Shown piece by piece: positions 1 through 6,666 of a stretch of 7,291 nucleotides of DNA (its first letter is position 1; each line of letters starts with the position of its first letter). The DNA is from Promethearchaeota archaeon (lineage in GTDB: Archaea > Asgardarchaeota > Lokiarchaeia > Sigyniarchaeales > SOKP01). Made by a program: the position numbers and the translations under genes. The DNA is taken from the NCBI GenBank assembly GCA_030612905.1, contig JAUWNA010000094.1:1-7291 (forward strand). The letters are read 5' to 3'. Under the pieces are notes generated by a model that saw only the letters and a list, made by a program, of their open reading frames with translations, was not told where the DNA came from and did not search any database.

Positions 1-1
1 G

Positions 2-466
2 AAAATCCATCTGTATTACAAAGAATGCCTATGGTTCTCTCCTGGAAACGAGCCTTTACGAATTTACGAAGTAAACAACGTGAAAATTGGAATAATGATT
101 TGTTTCGATTGGTTTTTTCCGGAGATAATTCGAACGCTCACGCTTCTTGGAGCTGATATCATAGCTCATCCCGCTAACTTAGTACTTCCGTATTGCCAAA
201 AAGCTATGACTACTCATTGCTTGCTAAATAGCGTTTTTGCTGTAACTTCTAACAGAATTGGCAACGAAGTAAGGGGCGAAGACGATTTTAAGTTTACGGG
301 GGGGAGTCAAATCACGTCTTATAATGGGGACGTACTCTCGTCCGCGCCAACGGATAAAGTTTACATTAAATTTATAGAAATTGATATAAATCACGCAAGA
401 GATAAAAAACTTAATAGATATAACGATTTACTAAATGATAGGAGACCAGAGTTCTATCTTCTATAA
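2..466 (+). CDS. Nitrilase-superfamily amidase (carbon-nitrogen hydrolase), 5' truncated by window edge
   Basis: The frame is open from the first codon in the window to TAA at 464-466, giving 154 visible residues. The first residues read KIHLYYKE, the usual site of the catalytic Lys in this superfamily (window residue 1). They are followed by LWFSPGN and then GIMICFDWFFPE with the nucleophile Cys at residue 34. The rest (HPANLVLP, VTSNRIGNE, a GGSQI stretch and the closing FIEIDI) follows the family order. The N-terminal third with the catalytic Glu lies outside the window. A GTG at 80 could be read as a start, but it falls after the catalytic Lys and is internal. The family hydrolyses nitriles, amides or carbamoyl groups through a Glu-Lys-Cys triad in the cytoplasm; the substrate cannot be told here. 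Nothing looks broken in the visible part. Confidence 0.9.
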   Translation, partial: KIHLYYKECLWFSPGNEPLRIYEVNNVKIGIMICFDWFFPEIIRTLTLLGADIIAHPANLVLPYCQKAMTTHCLLNSVFAVTSNRIGNEVRGEDDFKFTGGSQITSYNGDVLSSAPTDKVYIKFIEIDINHARDKKLNRYNDLLNDRRPEFYLL

Positions 467-493
467 TCATTTTATTATAAAAAGATTTAAACC

Positions 494-538
494 ATGAAAG
501 CTGCTGTATTTAATGGGCAAAGAAAGAAGGGCTTTTAA
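494..538 (+). pseudogene. Possible remnant of a zinc-type alcohol dehydrogenase N-terminus
   Basis: A short frame starting at ATG 494 reads MKAAVFNGQRKKGF and stops at 536-538. MKAAVFNG is a very common N-terminus of medium-chain (MDR) zinc alcohol/threonine dehydrogenases. The expected continuation (an ...RVEEV-like strand) is absent, and only about 30 bases separate it from the end of the minus-strand gene at 568. I read it as the leftover 5' end of a deleted gene. It could also be chance, since only eight residues match. No convincing ribosome binding site is seen. Confidence 0.3.
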
Positions 539-542
539 AAAA
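537..542 (-). terminator. Possible oligo-T terminator of the BON-DUF998 gene
   Basis: Read on the minus strand this is a run of six T about 26 bases beyond the stop codon of the BON-DUF998 gene. Archaeal RNA polymerase can terminate at short T tracts without a hairpin. The run is short and the surroundings are AT-rich, so the call is weak. Confidence 0.25.
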
Positions 543-567
543 TTTATCGTAAAGAATAATTATATCA

Positions 568-1446
568 TTATAATAATTCCAGATTATATGTTCTTATTAA
601 TTTTATTGAAGTCAAAATAGTCCAAGCTGATATATTAATTGTTAATAACCACTCAATTAAAGGGGCTAAAGTAATTATTAATATTATTAATTCTAAGCCC
701 GTTGTGAAACCAATAATGAAATAAAGTCTTTTATATTCACCACTCTTTAACATTAAATAACTATAAAGGCAAATGCATGTAACAGTCCCTATAAAAGCAT
801 TAAAAGCAACAAATGCGTGAAACATTCGAAATATATCTAGGTAATCGGGGTCAGGAAGGATTCCAACTAAAGCAATGCTTGCCGAACCGCTTATTGCGAT
901 AATGGTGGCTAATCTACGGATAAATTCATTAATATTAACAAGGCTTTTTTCTAGATATAATATGAAAGGGATGCCCAAACTACCTCCGGTGACAAAGGCT
1001 ATACTAAACAATGTTTTTGCAACTCCATTTCCTAGCGAACTTACAGTATTTACGAAAGGGTTGTAATTTGGAGTTAGGAATGCAGCCATAACAATAAAAA
1101 CTATGGTTATTAAAGTACCTAACAATCCAAAATAGCATTCTAGTTTAGAAAGGTGAGCATCAACAATATGGATGAGTTTTTCTTGAGTAAGTTGCTCGCT
1201 CTTTAAATCTTTTAGAGTCGCTGATTTATCTAATGTTATTGAGAGCTTATTAACAATCCCTTTTACTCCTGATACTGTTTTAGTTATCGTTTCTGCGCGT
1301 GTTTTATGCCATAACGCAGAAATATTTCCTTCTAATTTCACTCTGCCATTTACAACTGTCGTTTTAATATTATATACTTTTAGAAACTTGTCCTTAAAAA
1401 ATTTTGAAACTACTCTTTTTTTAATTTCCTCATCAGAGCTTAGCAT
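568..1446 (-). CDS. BON-domain + DUF998 six-helix membrane protein
   Basis: This is a 292-residue protein in two parts. Residues about 5-72 look like a BON domain: a helix, then VVNGRVKLEGNIS, a second helix with ETITKTVSGVKGIVNKL, and a closing strand. Residues about 104-285 hold six hydrophobic helices (roughly 104-124, 140-165, 178-196, 206-234, 240-262 and 263-285). The VSSLGNG motif, the LPDP motif after helix 3 and the MFHAFVAF stretch fit DUF998, an uncharacterised membrane family. Positive charges cluster in the loops after helices 2 and 4 and at the C-terminus, which places both termini and the BON domain in the cytoplasm. No signal peptide is seen. BON domains bind phospholipid or other ligands in known cases; the role here is unknown. 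The ATG at 1446 is supported by a GAGGG site at good spacing. The gene is 194 bp from the YkgJ-like gene on the same strand and probably has its own promoter. Confidence 0.8.
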   Translation of the reverse strand: MLSSDEEIKKRVVSKFFKDKFLKVYNIKTTVVNGRVKLEGNISALWHKTRAETITKTVSGVKGIVNKLSITLDKSATLKDLKSEQLTQEKLIHIVDAHLSKLECYFGLLGTLITIVFIVMAAFLTPNYNPFVNTVSSLGNGVAKTLFSIAFVTGGSLGIPFILYLEKSLVNINEFIRRLATIIAISGSASIALVGILPDPDYLDIFRMFHAFVAFNAFIGTVTCICLYSYLMLKSGEYKRLYFIIGFTTGLELIILIITLAPLIEWLLTINISAWTILTSIKLIRTYNLELL

Positions 1447-1453
1447 AATTAAT

Positions 1454-1458
1454 CCCTC
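1454..1458 (-). promoter_or_regulatory. Shine-Dalgarno site of the BON-DUF998 gene
   Basis: Minus-strand GAGGG lies seven bases before the ATG at 1446 and fixes that start. It is the only strong Shine-Dalgarno sequence I find in the window. The other genes have weak or no such sites, as is common in archaea with short leaders. Confidence 0.6.
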
Positions 1459-1640
1459 ATTTAGAATAGTCCGATCTAATTTAAATCAATACGCTATTTA
1501 ATAAAAATTTTATGACTGAATTAAATACAATTTGAAATATTTGTTCTTAAAATTGTTATAAAGATTTTTAGCATTAACTATATCCACTTAAATGTAAAAG
1601 TCGTAAATAAAATTTAAATTCCGAGATCATATAAAAACTA

Positions 1641-2039
1641 TTATCTTAATTTAGAAAAAATTACTTGGTTCTCCAAGTAACTTATTATCTTTTTGCAAGT
1701 TCTTCGAATTATATTCTTATTTGGATAAAAAAGCTCTGGTCTTGGACATTCGCTATCAAAAACACACGAGTTCTTATCTAAATCGTATATTAAAGGATAA
1801 AATCTGCATCCTTGAGGTCTTCTCTCGTAAATTTTACATAGTTTTGTTTCCCCATCAAAAAAGAAGCAATGTCCATCAATATTTTTTAATTGATAAAAAT
1901 TATCTTCAGTTTTTTGAACAAAATCTGTTTTTCTCAAGGCTGTTTTATGATTACTAACAATATCTTCGATATCTTGGTCAGAGAGAATCATCTCTGTCTC
2001 GACACAGCAATTTCCACAATCTTCACATCTATTCTTCAT
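1641..2039 (-). CDS. YkgJ-family cysteine-cluster protein (putative Zn/Fe chelating)
   Basis: This is a 132-residue protein with ten cysteines (5, 8, 11, 12, 58, 68, 78, 92, 98 and 115). The N-terminal CEDCGNCC is the CxxCxxCC signature of the YkgJ family (PF03692). HCFFFD, LCKIYERRP and GCRFYPL are the usual second half, with paired cysteines and an arginine-rich turn. The family is predicted to bind zinc or an iron-sulfur cluster. Its biochemical role is mostly unknown, although related proteins have been linked to protein modification and flagellar functions in bacteria. There is no signal peptide or membrane helix, so it should be cytoplasmic. The ATG at 2039 directly precedes the first cysteine motif. 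No Shine-Dalgarno is visible, and a minus-strand TTAAAAT at about 2065-2071 would fit a nearly leaderless transcript. It is divergent from the Pls-like pair. Confidence 0.85.
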   Translation of the reverse strand: MKNRCEDCGNCCVETEMILSDQDIEDIVSNHKTALRKTDFVQKTEDNFYQLKNIDGHCFFFDGETKLCKIYERRPQGCRFYPLIYDLDKNSCVFDSECPRPELFYPNKNIIRRTCKKIISYLENQVIFSKLR

Positions 2040-2144
2040 GTTGTTTTTTCTATTAGTTTGTGTGATTTTAAGGTTAGCTCTTAATCGTTTTGGTAGTTTT
2101 GTTGTTAATATAACTTTAAAAAGTAAAAAACATATCTATTTCAC

Positions 2145-2156
2145 TAATATATAATT
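2145..2156 (+). promoter_or_regulatory. Candidate archaeal TATA box for the Pls-like pair
   Basis: TAATATATAATT lies about 70 bases before the ATG at 2223, preceded by an A-rich stretch that could hold a BRE. Transcription would start near 2177, leaving a leader of about 45 bases. The spacer between the divergent genes (2040-2222) shows no other clear signal. Confidence 0.4.
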
Positions 2157-2222
2157 TTTGATTGGAAAAAGAATAAAAAGAATTTATCTGCTATCTTCTC
2201 AAAGTTTTTCACATGCTAAAAA

Positions 2223-4061
2223 ATGGTTGAAGAAACAAAATCAGAATCATTGGATGGATCAGAGAATTCTCAAGAAGCTGTTATTAAGGAACCCGTGAAA
2301 ATACAATTTAAAATCTACATATTGATATTTGCTATTATTTACTATTCCTCTTGGATAATCCCTGGTTTTATCTTAATAACATATTTTTTTTTTATTTTTC
2401 GAAAATACTTTTTAGACACCAGCAATTTTGTTATGCTTTTCACAGAGCTGTATCCCCTCCTCTCATTGATTTTAATGCCGCTTTTAATAATAGTTTGTTA
2501 TCTTATACACCTATTATTAATTGGATTAGCAACAAAATTGTGTTGGAGTATTACTGAAAAAATATCCCCTTCAAAAAATGGCATAATTCCAAGAAACATA
2601 CAAAGTAAAACGGCAAATTATTATCATATGAGAAGCTTCATGATAAAATATGGGAAAAATGCCTTTACCAAAGGAATGATCCCTTGGCTTTCCAATTGGT
2701 TCTTTAACTTTGTAGGAGCAAGCAAAATTGGAAAAGGGTCCACCATTGAGGAATCTGTTGGATCAGATAAATTTATTGATGTTGGAAAAAACTGTTATAT
2801 CGGTGTAAACTCTACATTAGCGTCTCATTTAGTGCAGGGTATCTTCGGGAACATATCCTATTTCGAAGTAAAGCTGAAAGACAATGTTACCCTTGCTGCG
2901 ATGAATCAAATAGGTCCAGGATCCGAAATTGGCAAAGATTCTTTTTTATTGCCCTTAGCTACATGTTTGAAACACAGCGTATTAAAAGGGGGGAAATATT
3001 ATGTAGGAATCCCCCTACGAAAAATTTTTACGAATAAAATTATGGCTTATTTAGGTTTGACACCTGAAGACTTAGAGCGAAACGATTCTCTTAATGAATT
3101 TATTACAAAAAATAAAAAAGATAAAATTAAAGAAAAAATTAAAGAAGAAACTGAAGAAGATTTTACTATTAAGCAGGAAAAGGAAGAATCAGTTGATATA
3201 GATTGCCTTACAAAAGAAGATCTGGCTTTGGACTTTACTACTAGTAGTGCTATCAGTAGAATAAATGTTAAATTTTTGACAGTATATATTCCCATTTTCT
3301 GGCTAAGTGGTTTTTTAGTTTCGATTTATTTGTATGAATATACACGAGATCCGGGGTTCACAACGATTTTGTTTTTACCAATCGCAATCTTTTCTATGTG
3401 GTATATATTCATCTTTGGAGTGTTATTTTTTAGCAAATTGCTTTTAATTCTTGTAAATTTAATACATAAACCGCGAGAAGGGATTTTTATCGCTGAAATT
3501 GGAGATAAAGATTACGAGTTTTGGATGTTGAGAACAGAACTAAAAAAGATCAGCCTCTGGCTAATTAGAAATTCTCCATTTTCCTGGATAGATGTAATAG
3601 CGTTTAAATGGTTTGGAATAAATATGGATTTTTCGAGCCATTTAAATGATGCGTGGTGCGATGCCGAATTTGTAAACTTCGGTCGAAATAATTTAATTGG
3701 ACAAGGAGCCACAATAATGTCCTCAATGGTAGTAGGCAAATACTTAATAATTAAAAGGGTTATATTTGACGATTATGTTATGGTTGGCGGCCACACCACT
3801 ATCGCGCCTGGTACGATAATGGGGCGCGATTCGGTTATAGGTGCTATCAGTACAACGATATATAATCAAATTCTAGAACCAAATTGGATATATTTTGGAA
3901 TTCCCGGAATTAAACTTAAAGAAAATAAATATGCCGAAGAAAGAAGAGATTTAATAATGAAACGCGATGTTGACCAACAAGTAAAAGTTGAGATGACTCA
4001 TGAAGTTAATATTGATGAGGATAAAAAGAAATTAATAAAAACTGAAAAAAATAAAGTGTAG
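2223..4061 (+). CDS. Two-module membrane hexapeptide-repeat protein, like the C-terminal half of Pls/PosA NRPSs
   Basis: This 612-residue protein contains two copies of one module. Module A has helices at about 30-58 and 77-105, then a left-handed beta-helix at about 165-265 (ASKIGKGSTI, IDVGKNCYIG, GPGSEIGKDS, closing YYVGIPLRK). Module B has helices at about 350-370 and 378-412, an HKPREGIF...DKDYEFW linker, then a beta-helix at about 468-562 (FVNFGRNNLIGQGA, GGHTTIAPGT, closing YFGIPG). A K/E-rich linker (about 296-325) joins them, and the tail is also highly charged. The layout resembles the Pls/PosA NRPS terminal domain (TIGR02353), where tandem soluble domains separated by helix pairs act in peptide-bond formation. 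Adenylation and carrier domains are absent. A beta-helix acyltransferase of another kind is the main alternative. A run of ten T at 2384-2393 lies in the first helix, but the frame is intact. Translation probably couples to the next gene two bases downstream. Confidence 0.75.
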   Translation: MVEETKSESLDGSENSQEAVIKEPVKIQFKIYILIFAIIYYSSWIIPGFILITYFFFIFRKYFLDTSNFVMLFTELYPLLSLILMPLLIIVCYLIHLLLIGLATKLCWSITEKISPSKNGIIPRNIQSKTANYYHMRSFMIKYGKNAFTKGMIPWLSNWFFNFVGASKIGKGSTIEESVGSDKFIDVGKNCYIGVNSTLASHLVQGIFGNISYFEVKLKDNVTLAAMNQIGPGSEIGKDSFLLPLATCLKHSVLKGGKYYVGIPLRKIFTNKIMAYLGLTPEDLERNDSLNEFITKNKKDKIKEKIKEETEEDFTIKQEKEESVDIDCLTKEDLALDFTTSSAISRINVKFLTVYIPIFWLSGFLVSIYLYEYTRDPGFTTILFLPIAIFSMWYIFIFGVLFFSKLLLILVNLIHKPREGIFIAEIGDKDYEFWMLRTELKKISLWLIRNSPFSWIDVIAFKWFGINMDFSSHLNDAWCDAEFVNFGRNNLIGQGATIMSSMVVGKYLIIKRVIFDDYVMVGGHTTIAPGTIMGRDSVIGAISTTIYNQILEPNWIYFGIPGIKLKENKYAEERRDLIMKRDVDQQVKVEMTHEVNIDEDKKKLIKTEKNKV

Positions 4062-4063
4062 AA

Positions 4064-4972
4064 ATGTCAATTCCTAATACTATGCGCATAGGTCCATTTA
4101 TACCGACAGTTTTAGTAAAGAAAAGATATTTATTTTTCTATCTAATTATTGTTTGGTTCAGTTTTATTCCTGTTTTTTTAGAATTTTGGCTTTATTGGCA
4201 ATTTTTGTGGAATTATAGTAGACCAATTCACTTTTATACGTTCTTACCTCTTGTAATTCTACCAATGTATATTACCCTTGTATTTAGTGCGATTTTTATT
4301 GCCAAAATCTTATTTATGGCCGTTAATATCATTCACAAGCCACAAGTTGGCGTATTTTTAAGACATCCAAGTGATAAGGATTATCGGTATTGGTGTATTA
4401 GGAATATAATAAAAAGATGGCCCTTTTGGTTAAGTCATCGATTTCCTTTTCCTTTCTTAGACAACATCTGCTTTAAAGTATTCGGAGTAAAGACAAAATT
4501 TTCAAACTCTTTATTCGAAGGCTGGGTGGATACTGAATTTATTTCGTTCGGGAAAAATGTTGTTGTTGGTCAAGGAGCAATTGTACAATCTAGTGTGATT
4601 ATCGGTAATCTCCTCATCATTAAGAGAACTATTATTGAAGACGATGTTAGAATTGGATCTCACGCAATAATCATGCCTGGTACTTATGTCGGAAAAAGAA
4701 GCGTCTTAGCTGCTAATTCAATAACAACTGTGGATCAAAAACTCGAGGATGGTTATATCTATGTGGGAATTCCAGCAAAAAAATTTAAAAGAAATTATTT
4801 CTTTGAAGATGGTTTACAAGATAAAATAGGACAAGTTGAAGATGTAGAAGCTTTAAGGGCAAAATACGAAAAAATTTATATTAAACGCTACGACGAAATA
4901 TCCCATAAAGAGCGTAAAGAATTGAAAAAAGAACAAAAAGAAGAAGAAAAGAAGGGAATTAGATTAAGATAA
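4064..4972 (+). CDS. One-module membrane hexapeptide-repeat protein, paralogue of the upstream gene's second module
   Basis: This 302-residue protein has helices at about 22-45 and 57-89, then NIIHKPQVGVF and DKDYRYWCIR, and a left-handed beta-helix at about 145-237. The beta-helix includes ISFGKNVVVGQGA, GSHAIIMPGT and closing YVGIPAKK. Against module B of the upstream protein, a hand alignment of the beta-helix region gives about 45 identities in 97 positions, so the two arose by duplication. His200 matches His524 of module B. The last 50 residues are highly charged and K/E-rich. Its ATG is two bases after the upstream TAG with no visible ribosome binding site, which implies translational coupling and probably a joint complex. 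Together the pair supplies six helices and three soluble domains, as in the Pls C-terminal half. The reaction is unproven; condensation or acyl transfer at the membrane face is inferred from family membership. Confidence 0.75.
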   Translation: MSIPNTMRIGPFIPTVLVKKRYLFFYLIIVWFSFIPVFLEFWLYWQFLWNYSRPIHFYTFLPLVILPMYITLVFSAIFIAKILFMAVNIIHKPQVGVFLRHPSDKDYRYWCIRNIIKRWPFWLSHRFPFPFLDNICFKVFGVKTKFSNSLFEGWVDTEFISFGKNVVVGQGAIVQSSVIIGNLLIIKRTIIEDDVRIGSHAIIMPGTYVGKRSVLAANSITTVDQKLEDGYIYVGIPAKKFKRNYFFEDGLQDKIGQVEDVEALRAKYEKIYIKRYDEISHKERKELKKEQKEEEKKGIRLR

Positions 4973-4976
4973 ATAA

Positions 4977-4983
4977 TTTTTTT
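4977..4983 (+). terminator. Possible oligo-T terminator after the Pls-like pair
   Basis: Seven T begin four bases after the stop codon at 4970-4972 and are followed by more pyrimidines. There is no hairpin. It fits archaeal T-tract termination and agrees with a separate promoter before the next gene. Confidence 0.35.
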
Positions 4984-5057
4984 CTATTCCAGAATACAGT
5001 ATTTCCAACCAAGTTTCCAAGAGTTCGTTAAACTCCAATCTTCAACAATCACTTACC

Positions 5058-5069
5058 TTTATAATATAT
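5058..5069 (+). promoter_or_regulatory. Candidate archaeal TATA box for the C45 gene
   Basis: TTTATAATATAT is centred about 48 bases before the ATG at 5112. With the usual spacing, transcription would start near 5090 and give a leader of about 20 bases. The box suggests that the C45 gene is transcribed separately from the Pls-like pair despite the shared strand. Confidence 0.45.
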
Positions 5070-5111
5070 CCAGATTATTTATGATTATAGAAATATTATT
5101 CTAAACGAGAT

Positions 5112-6227
5112 ATGGAAAAAATTGAAAATCTAGATGGGAGTTATGCTATTTGGCACGAATCTAATGGTCAAAAATATTTAGAGGTTTACGCGTTTAATCA
5201 TTATGATTTGGGTTTTCTTGAAGGCAAATTTCTCTCGAGAAAAATTCGTAATTTGAAAGAACTTATGGAAATTCTTGCACTTAAATATATTCCTAAAAGA
5301 TATACTTATCAAAAATTTACTATTATGGCTCAAGAATACGAAAAATTTATTCCAAGTTATTTACAACAGGAAATGCACGGAATGGCTGATGCTTTAGAAA
5401 ATATTTCTTACGGAGATATTCTTTTACAAAATTGTTTTTTAGATATCCTTTATGGTCAATTAATTCCAATGGATAATTACGACTTAGCGCTTCATTCTTA
5501 TGACTTTGGATGCACATCTTTTGGCGTAATAAATCAAAATTCAACATTAACAGGACAAAATTTTGATTTAGCAATGATTTTTAAGCCTACTTTATCATTT
5601 ACAATGATTAAAATGCCTAATAAACCTGATATCTTTTCATTAAGAATTGGAGCTCTATTAAGTTTGCCAGTTGGAAGGAATAGTCATGGTGTATCTTCAT
5701 CTGTAACTGTTATTAAAAACCGTATGAAAGGAGCTATATCAATTCCATGTTCAATTAAAGCAAGAATGGCATTTGAAATTGGTAATAATGCTGAAACATT
5801 GTATAATTTCATAATTAGTACACCTAGTCCAACTAGCGGCACTCTTCTCATAGCAGATGAATCAAAAATTATAGGATTGGAAATTCTACCGTCTAAATAT
5901 AAACGAGAAGATGTTTCAAATACAATAGTAAGATCGAATACTTATATCTCTAATTCTTTGCAAAAGTATCTTATTAAACCAAAATATTCAAAAAAAAGAC
6001 AGAGATATGCAGAGAAGCAATTAAATGAAGTTTATAACAATAATAAAGGATTAACAGATGATGGGTTATTAAATTTATTAGCTGATGATCCTATTATATG
6101 TCGTATGAAATACCGCAGGTCCAAAACTATAGCTTTCAATACAAAATTATATTTTGGATTAGGAAATCCGAATCAAGATAAACCTGGGATAATTCCTTTT
6201 AATCAAATAAATGAACCATTAAAATAG
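5112..6227 (+). CDS. C45-family Ntn hydrolase (acyl-CoA:6-aminopenicillanate acyltransferase-like)
   Basis: This 371-residue protein is full length for family C45. The predicted self-cleavage site is Gly133-Cys134 in FGCTSFGV. Cys134 would become the N-terminal nucleophile, leaving a propeptide of about 133 residues. Further family landmarks are LTGQNFD (147-152), VGRNSHGV (187-194), RSNTY (274-278, where relatives often have a His before the Asn), ADDPIICRM (324-332) and the closing FGLGNP (348-353). Known members form or hydrolyse amide bonds, for example isopenicillin N acyltransferase and acid ceramidase-like enzymes. No signal peptide or membrane helix is present, so it acts in the cytoplasm. 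The ATG at 5112 has only a weak GAG upstream, but the N-terminus fits the family. It lies 139 bases after the Pls-like pair, so its substrate might be the product of that pair; this is inference. Confidence 0.85.
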   Translation: MEKIENLDGSYAIWHESNGQKYLEVYAFNHYDLGFLEGKFLSRKIRNLKELMEILALKYIPKRYTYQKFTIMAQEYEKFIPSYLQQEMHGMADALENISYGDILLQNCFLDILYGQLIPMDNYDLALHSYDFGCTSFGVINQNSTLTGQNFDLAMIFKPTLSFTMIKMPNKPDIFSLRIGALLSLPVGRNSHGVSSSVTVIKNRMKGAISIPCSIKARMAFEIGNNAETLYNFIISTPSPTSGTLLIADESKIIGLEILPSKYKREDVSNTIVRSNTYISNSLQKYLIKPKYSKKRQRYAEKQLNEVYNNNKGLTDDGLLNLLADDPIICRMKYRRSKTIAFNTKLYFGLGNPNQDKPGIIPFNQINEPLK

Positions 6228-6275
6228 TTATTAGCCTTGTGTTATGAAAAAGCGTGTTAAAAATAAATATAGATG

Positions 6276-6544
6276 ATGGATTTCTATGATTTTTTGCAAT
6301 CTCCTTGATATTTTTATATACAGATAGGTTTCAAAGCTATATTCTTTATGAGAGAATCGAATTTAGCTCGTCTGGCACAAAGATTTATGCAAACTTATTT
6401 TATCTAAACGATAAAAGAGATTTCCAAGAAAAGTCTCCATTAATTATTTATACTCGCGGGTTAGGTGGCCAAAAAAATCTTGACCCAAGAATACCAAATG
6501 AATTTACAAAAAGAGGTTTCTAAGTAGCATGATTCGATTATAGT
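6276..6544 (+). pseudogene. Broken alpha/beta hydrolase, N-terminal remnant
   Basis: The main piece, from about 6305, reads YERIEFSSSGTKIYANLFY, then SPLIIYTRGLGGQK and IPNEFTKRGF. This is the first strands and oxyanion loop of an alpha/beta hydrolase (serine peptidase/esterase type). Decay is visible in four places. The expected His-Gly of the oxyanion loop is Arg-Gly (CGC at 6455-6457). After RGF the frame continues as stop-VA-stop-FDYS, where an intact gene would plausibly have Tyr and Ser at the two stops (6521-6523 and 6530-6532). The likely start, ATG 6276 (MDFYDFLQSP), is in another frame and needs a one-base shift near 6305. The catalytic Ser, Asp and His regions are gone. Similarity ends at about 6541-6547, where an antisense remnant of a different gene begins. 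Confidence 0.75.
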
Positions 6545-6666
6545 TAAATGAGGATGAGTTGAATCCCCATCTATAAGCAGAACTTTAAAATTGCAATACA
6601 TTGAAAGAGTTTTTGTGATTTTCCGACAATTGCGACGATCAATATTTTTTTTTCAAGATTTTTCAT
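6542..6666 (-). pseudogene. Broken MinD/CooC-like P-loop ATPase, N-terminal remnant
   Basis: From ATG 6666 on the minus strand the frame reads MKNLEKKILIVAIVGKSQK and runs to a stop at 6571-6573 after 31 codons. It looks like the first strand and a shortened Walker A loop of a SIMIBI-class ATPase. In a second frame from about 6613 the sequence continues KTLSMYCNFKVLLIDGDS and then THPHLT, the second strand with the LLIDxD motif of MinD/ParA/CooC proteins. So a frameshift and small deletions lie within the P-loop region. Homology ends at about 6542, where the antisense hydrolase remnant begins. The ATG overlaps the TGA of the upstream ACS-like gene (ATGA), typical of a coupled operon. A run of nine A (6645-6653 on this strand) near the start could have favoured slippage. 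The product cannot be functional; a short peptide may still be made. Confidence 0.65.

Noticed and set aside
80..466. GTG at 80 as the start of a 128-residue nitrilase
   Set aside because: The same frame is open upstream to the window edge and contains the catalytic Lys region and LWFSPG motif, so the GTG is an internal Val codon.
462..479. Inverted repeat TATAAT / ATTATA around the nitrilase stop codon
   Set aside because: The stem is six A-T pairs overlapping the stop codon and not followed by T on the plus strand; too weak to call a terminator.
875..1066. Plus-strand open frame of 63 codons
   Set aside because: It is antisense to the membrane helices of the BON-DUF998 gene, with no start signal or motif.
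1721..2084. Two overlapping plus-strand frames (1721-1957 and 1890-2084)
   Set aside because: They are antisense to the YkgJ-like gene, whose ten-cysteine pattern clearly marks the coding strand.
2384..2393. Run of ten T as a possible frameshift in the first hexapeptide-repeat gene
   Set aside because: The reading frame is continuous through a normal membrane helix on both sides, so no shift is needed.
3047..3739. Two minus-strand open frames (3047-3295 and 3512-3739)
   Set aside because: Both are antisense to the well-supported hexapeptide-repeat gene, and their composition mirrors it.
6244..6276. Tiny plus-strand frame MKKRVKNKYR
   Set aside because: Ten residues of lysine-rich AT-biased sequence with no ribosome binding site; expected by chance.
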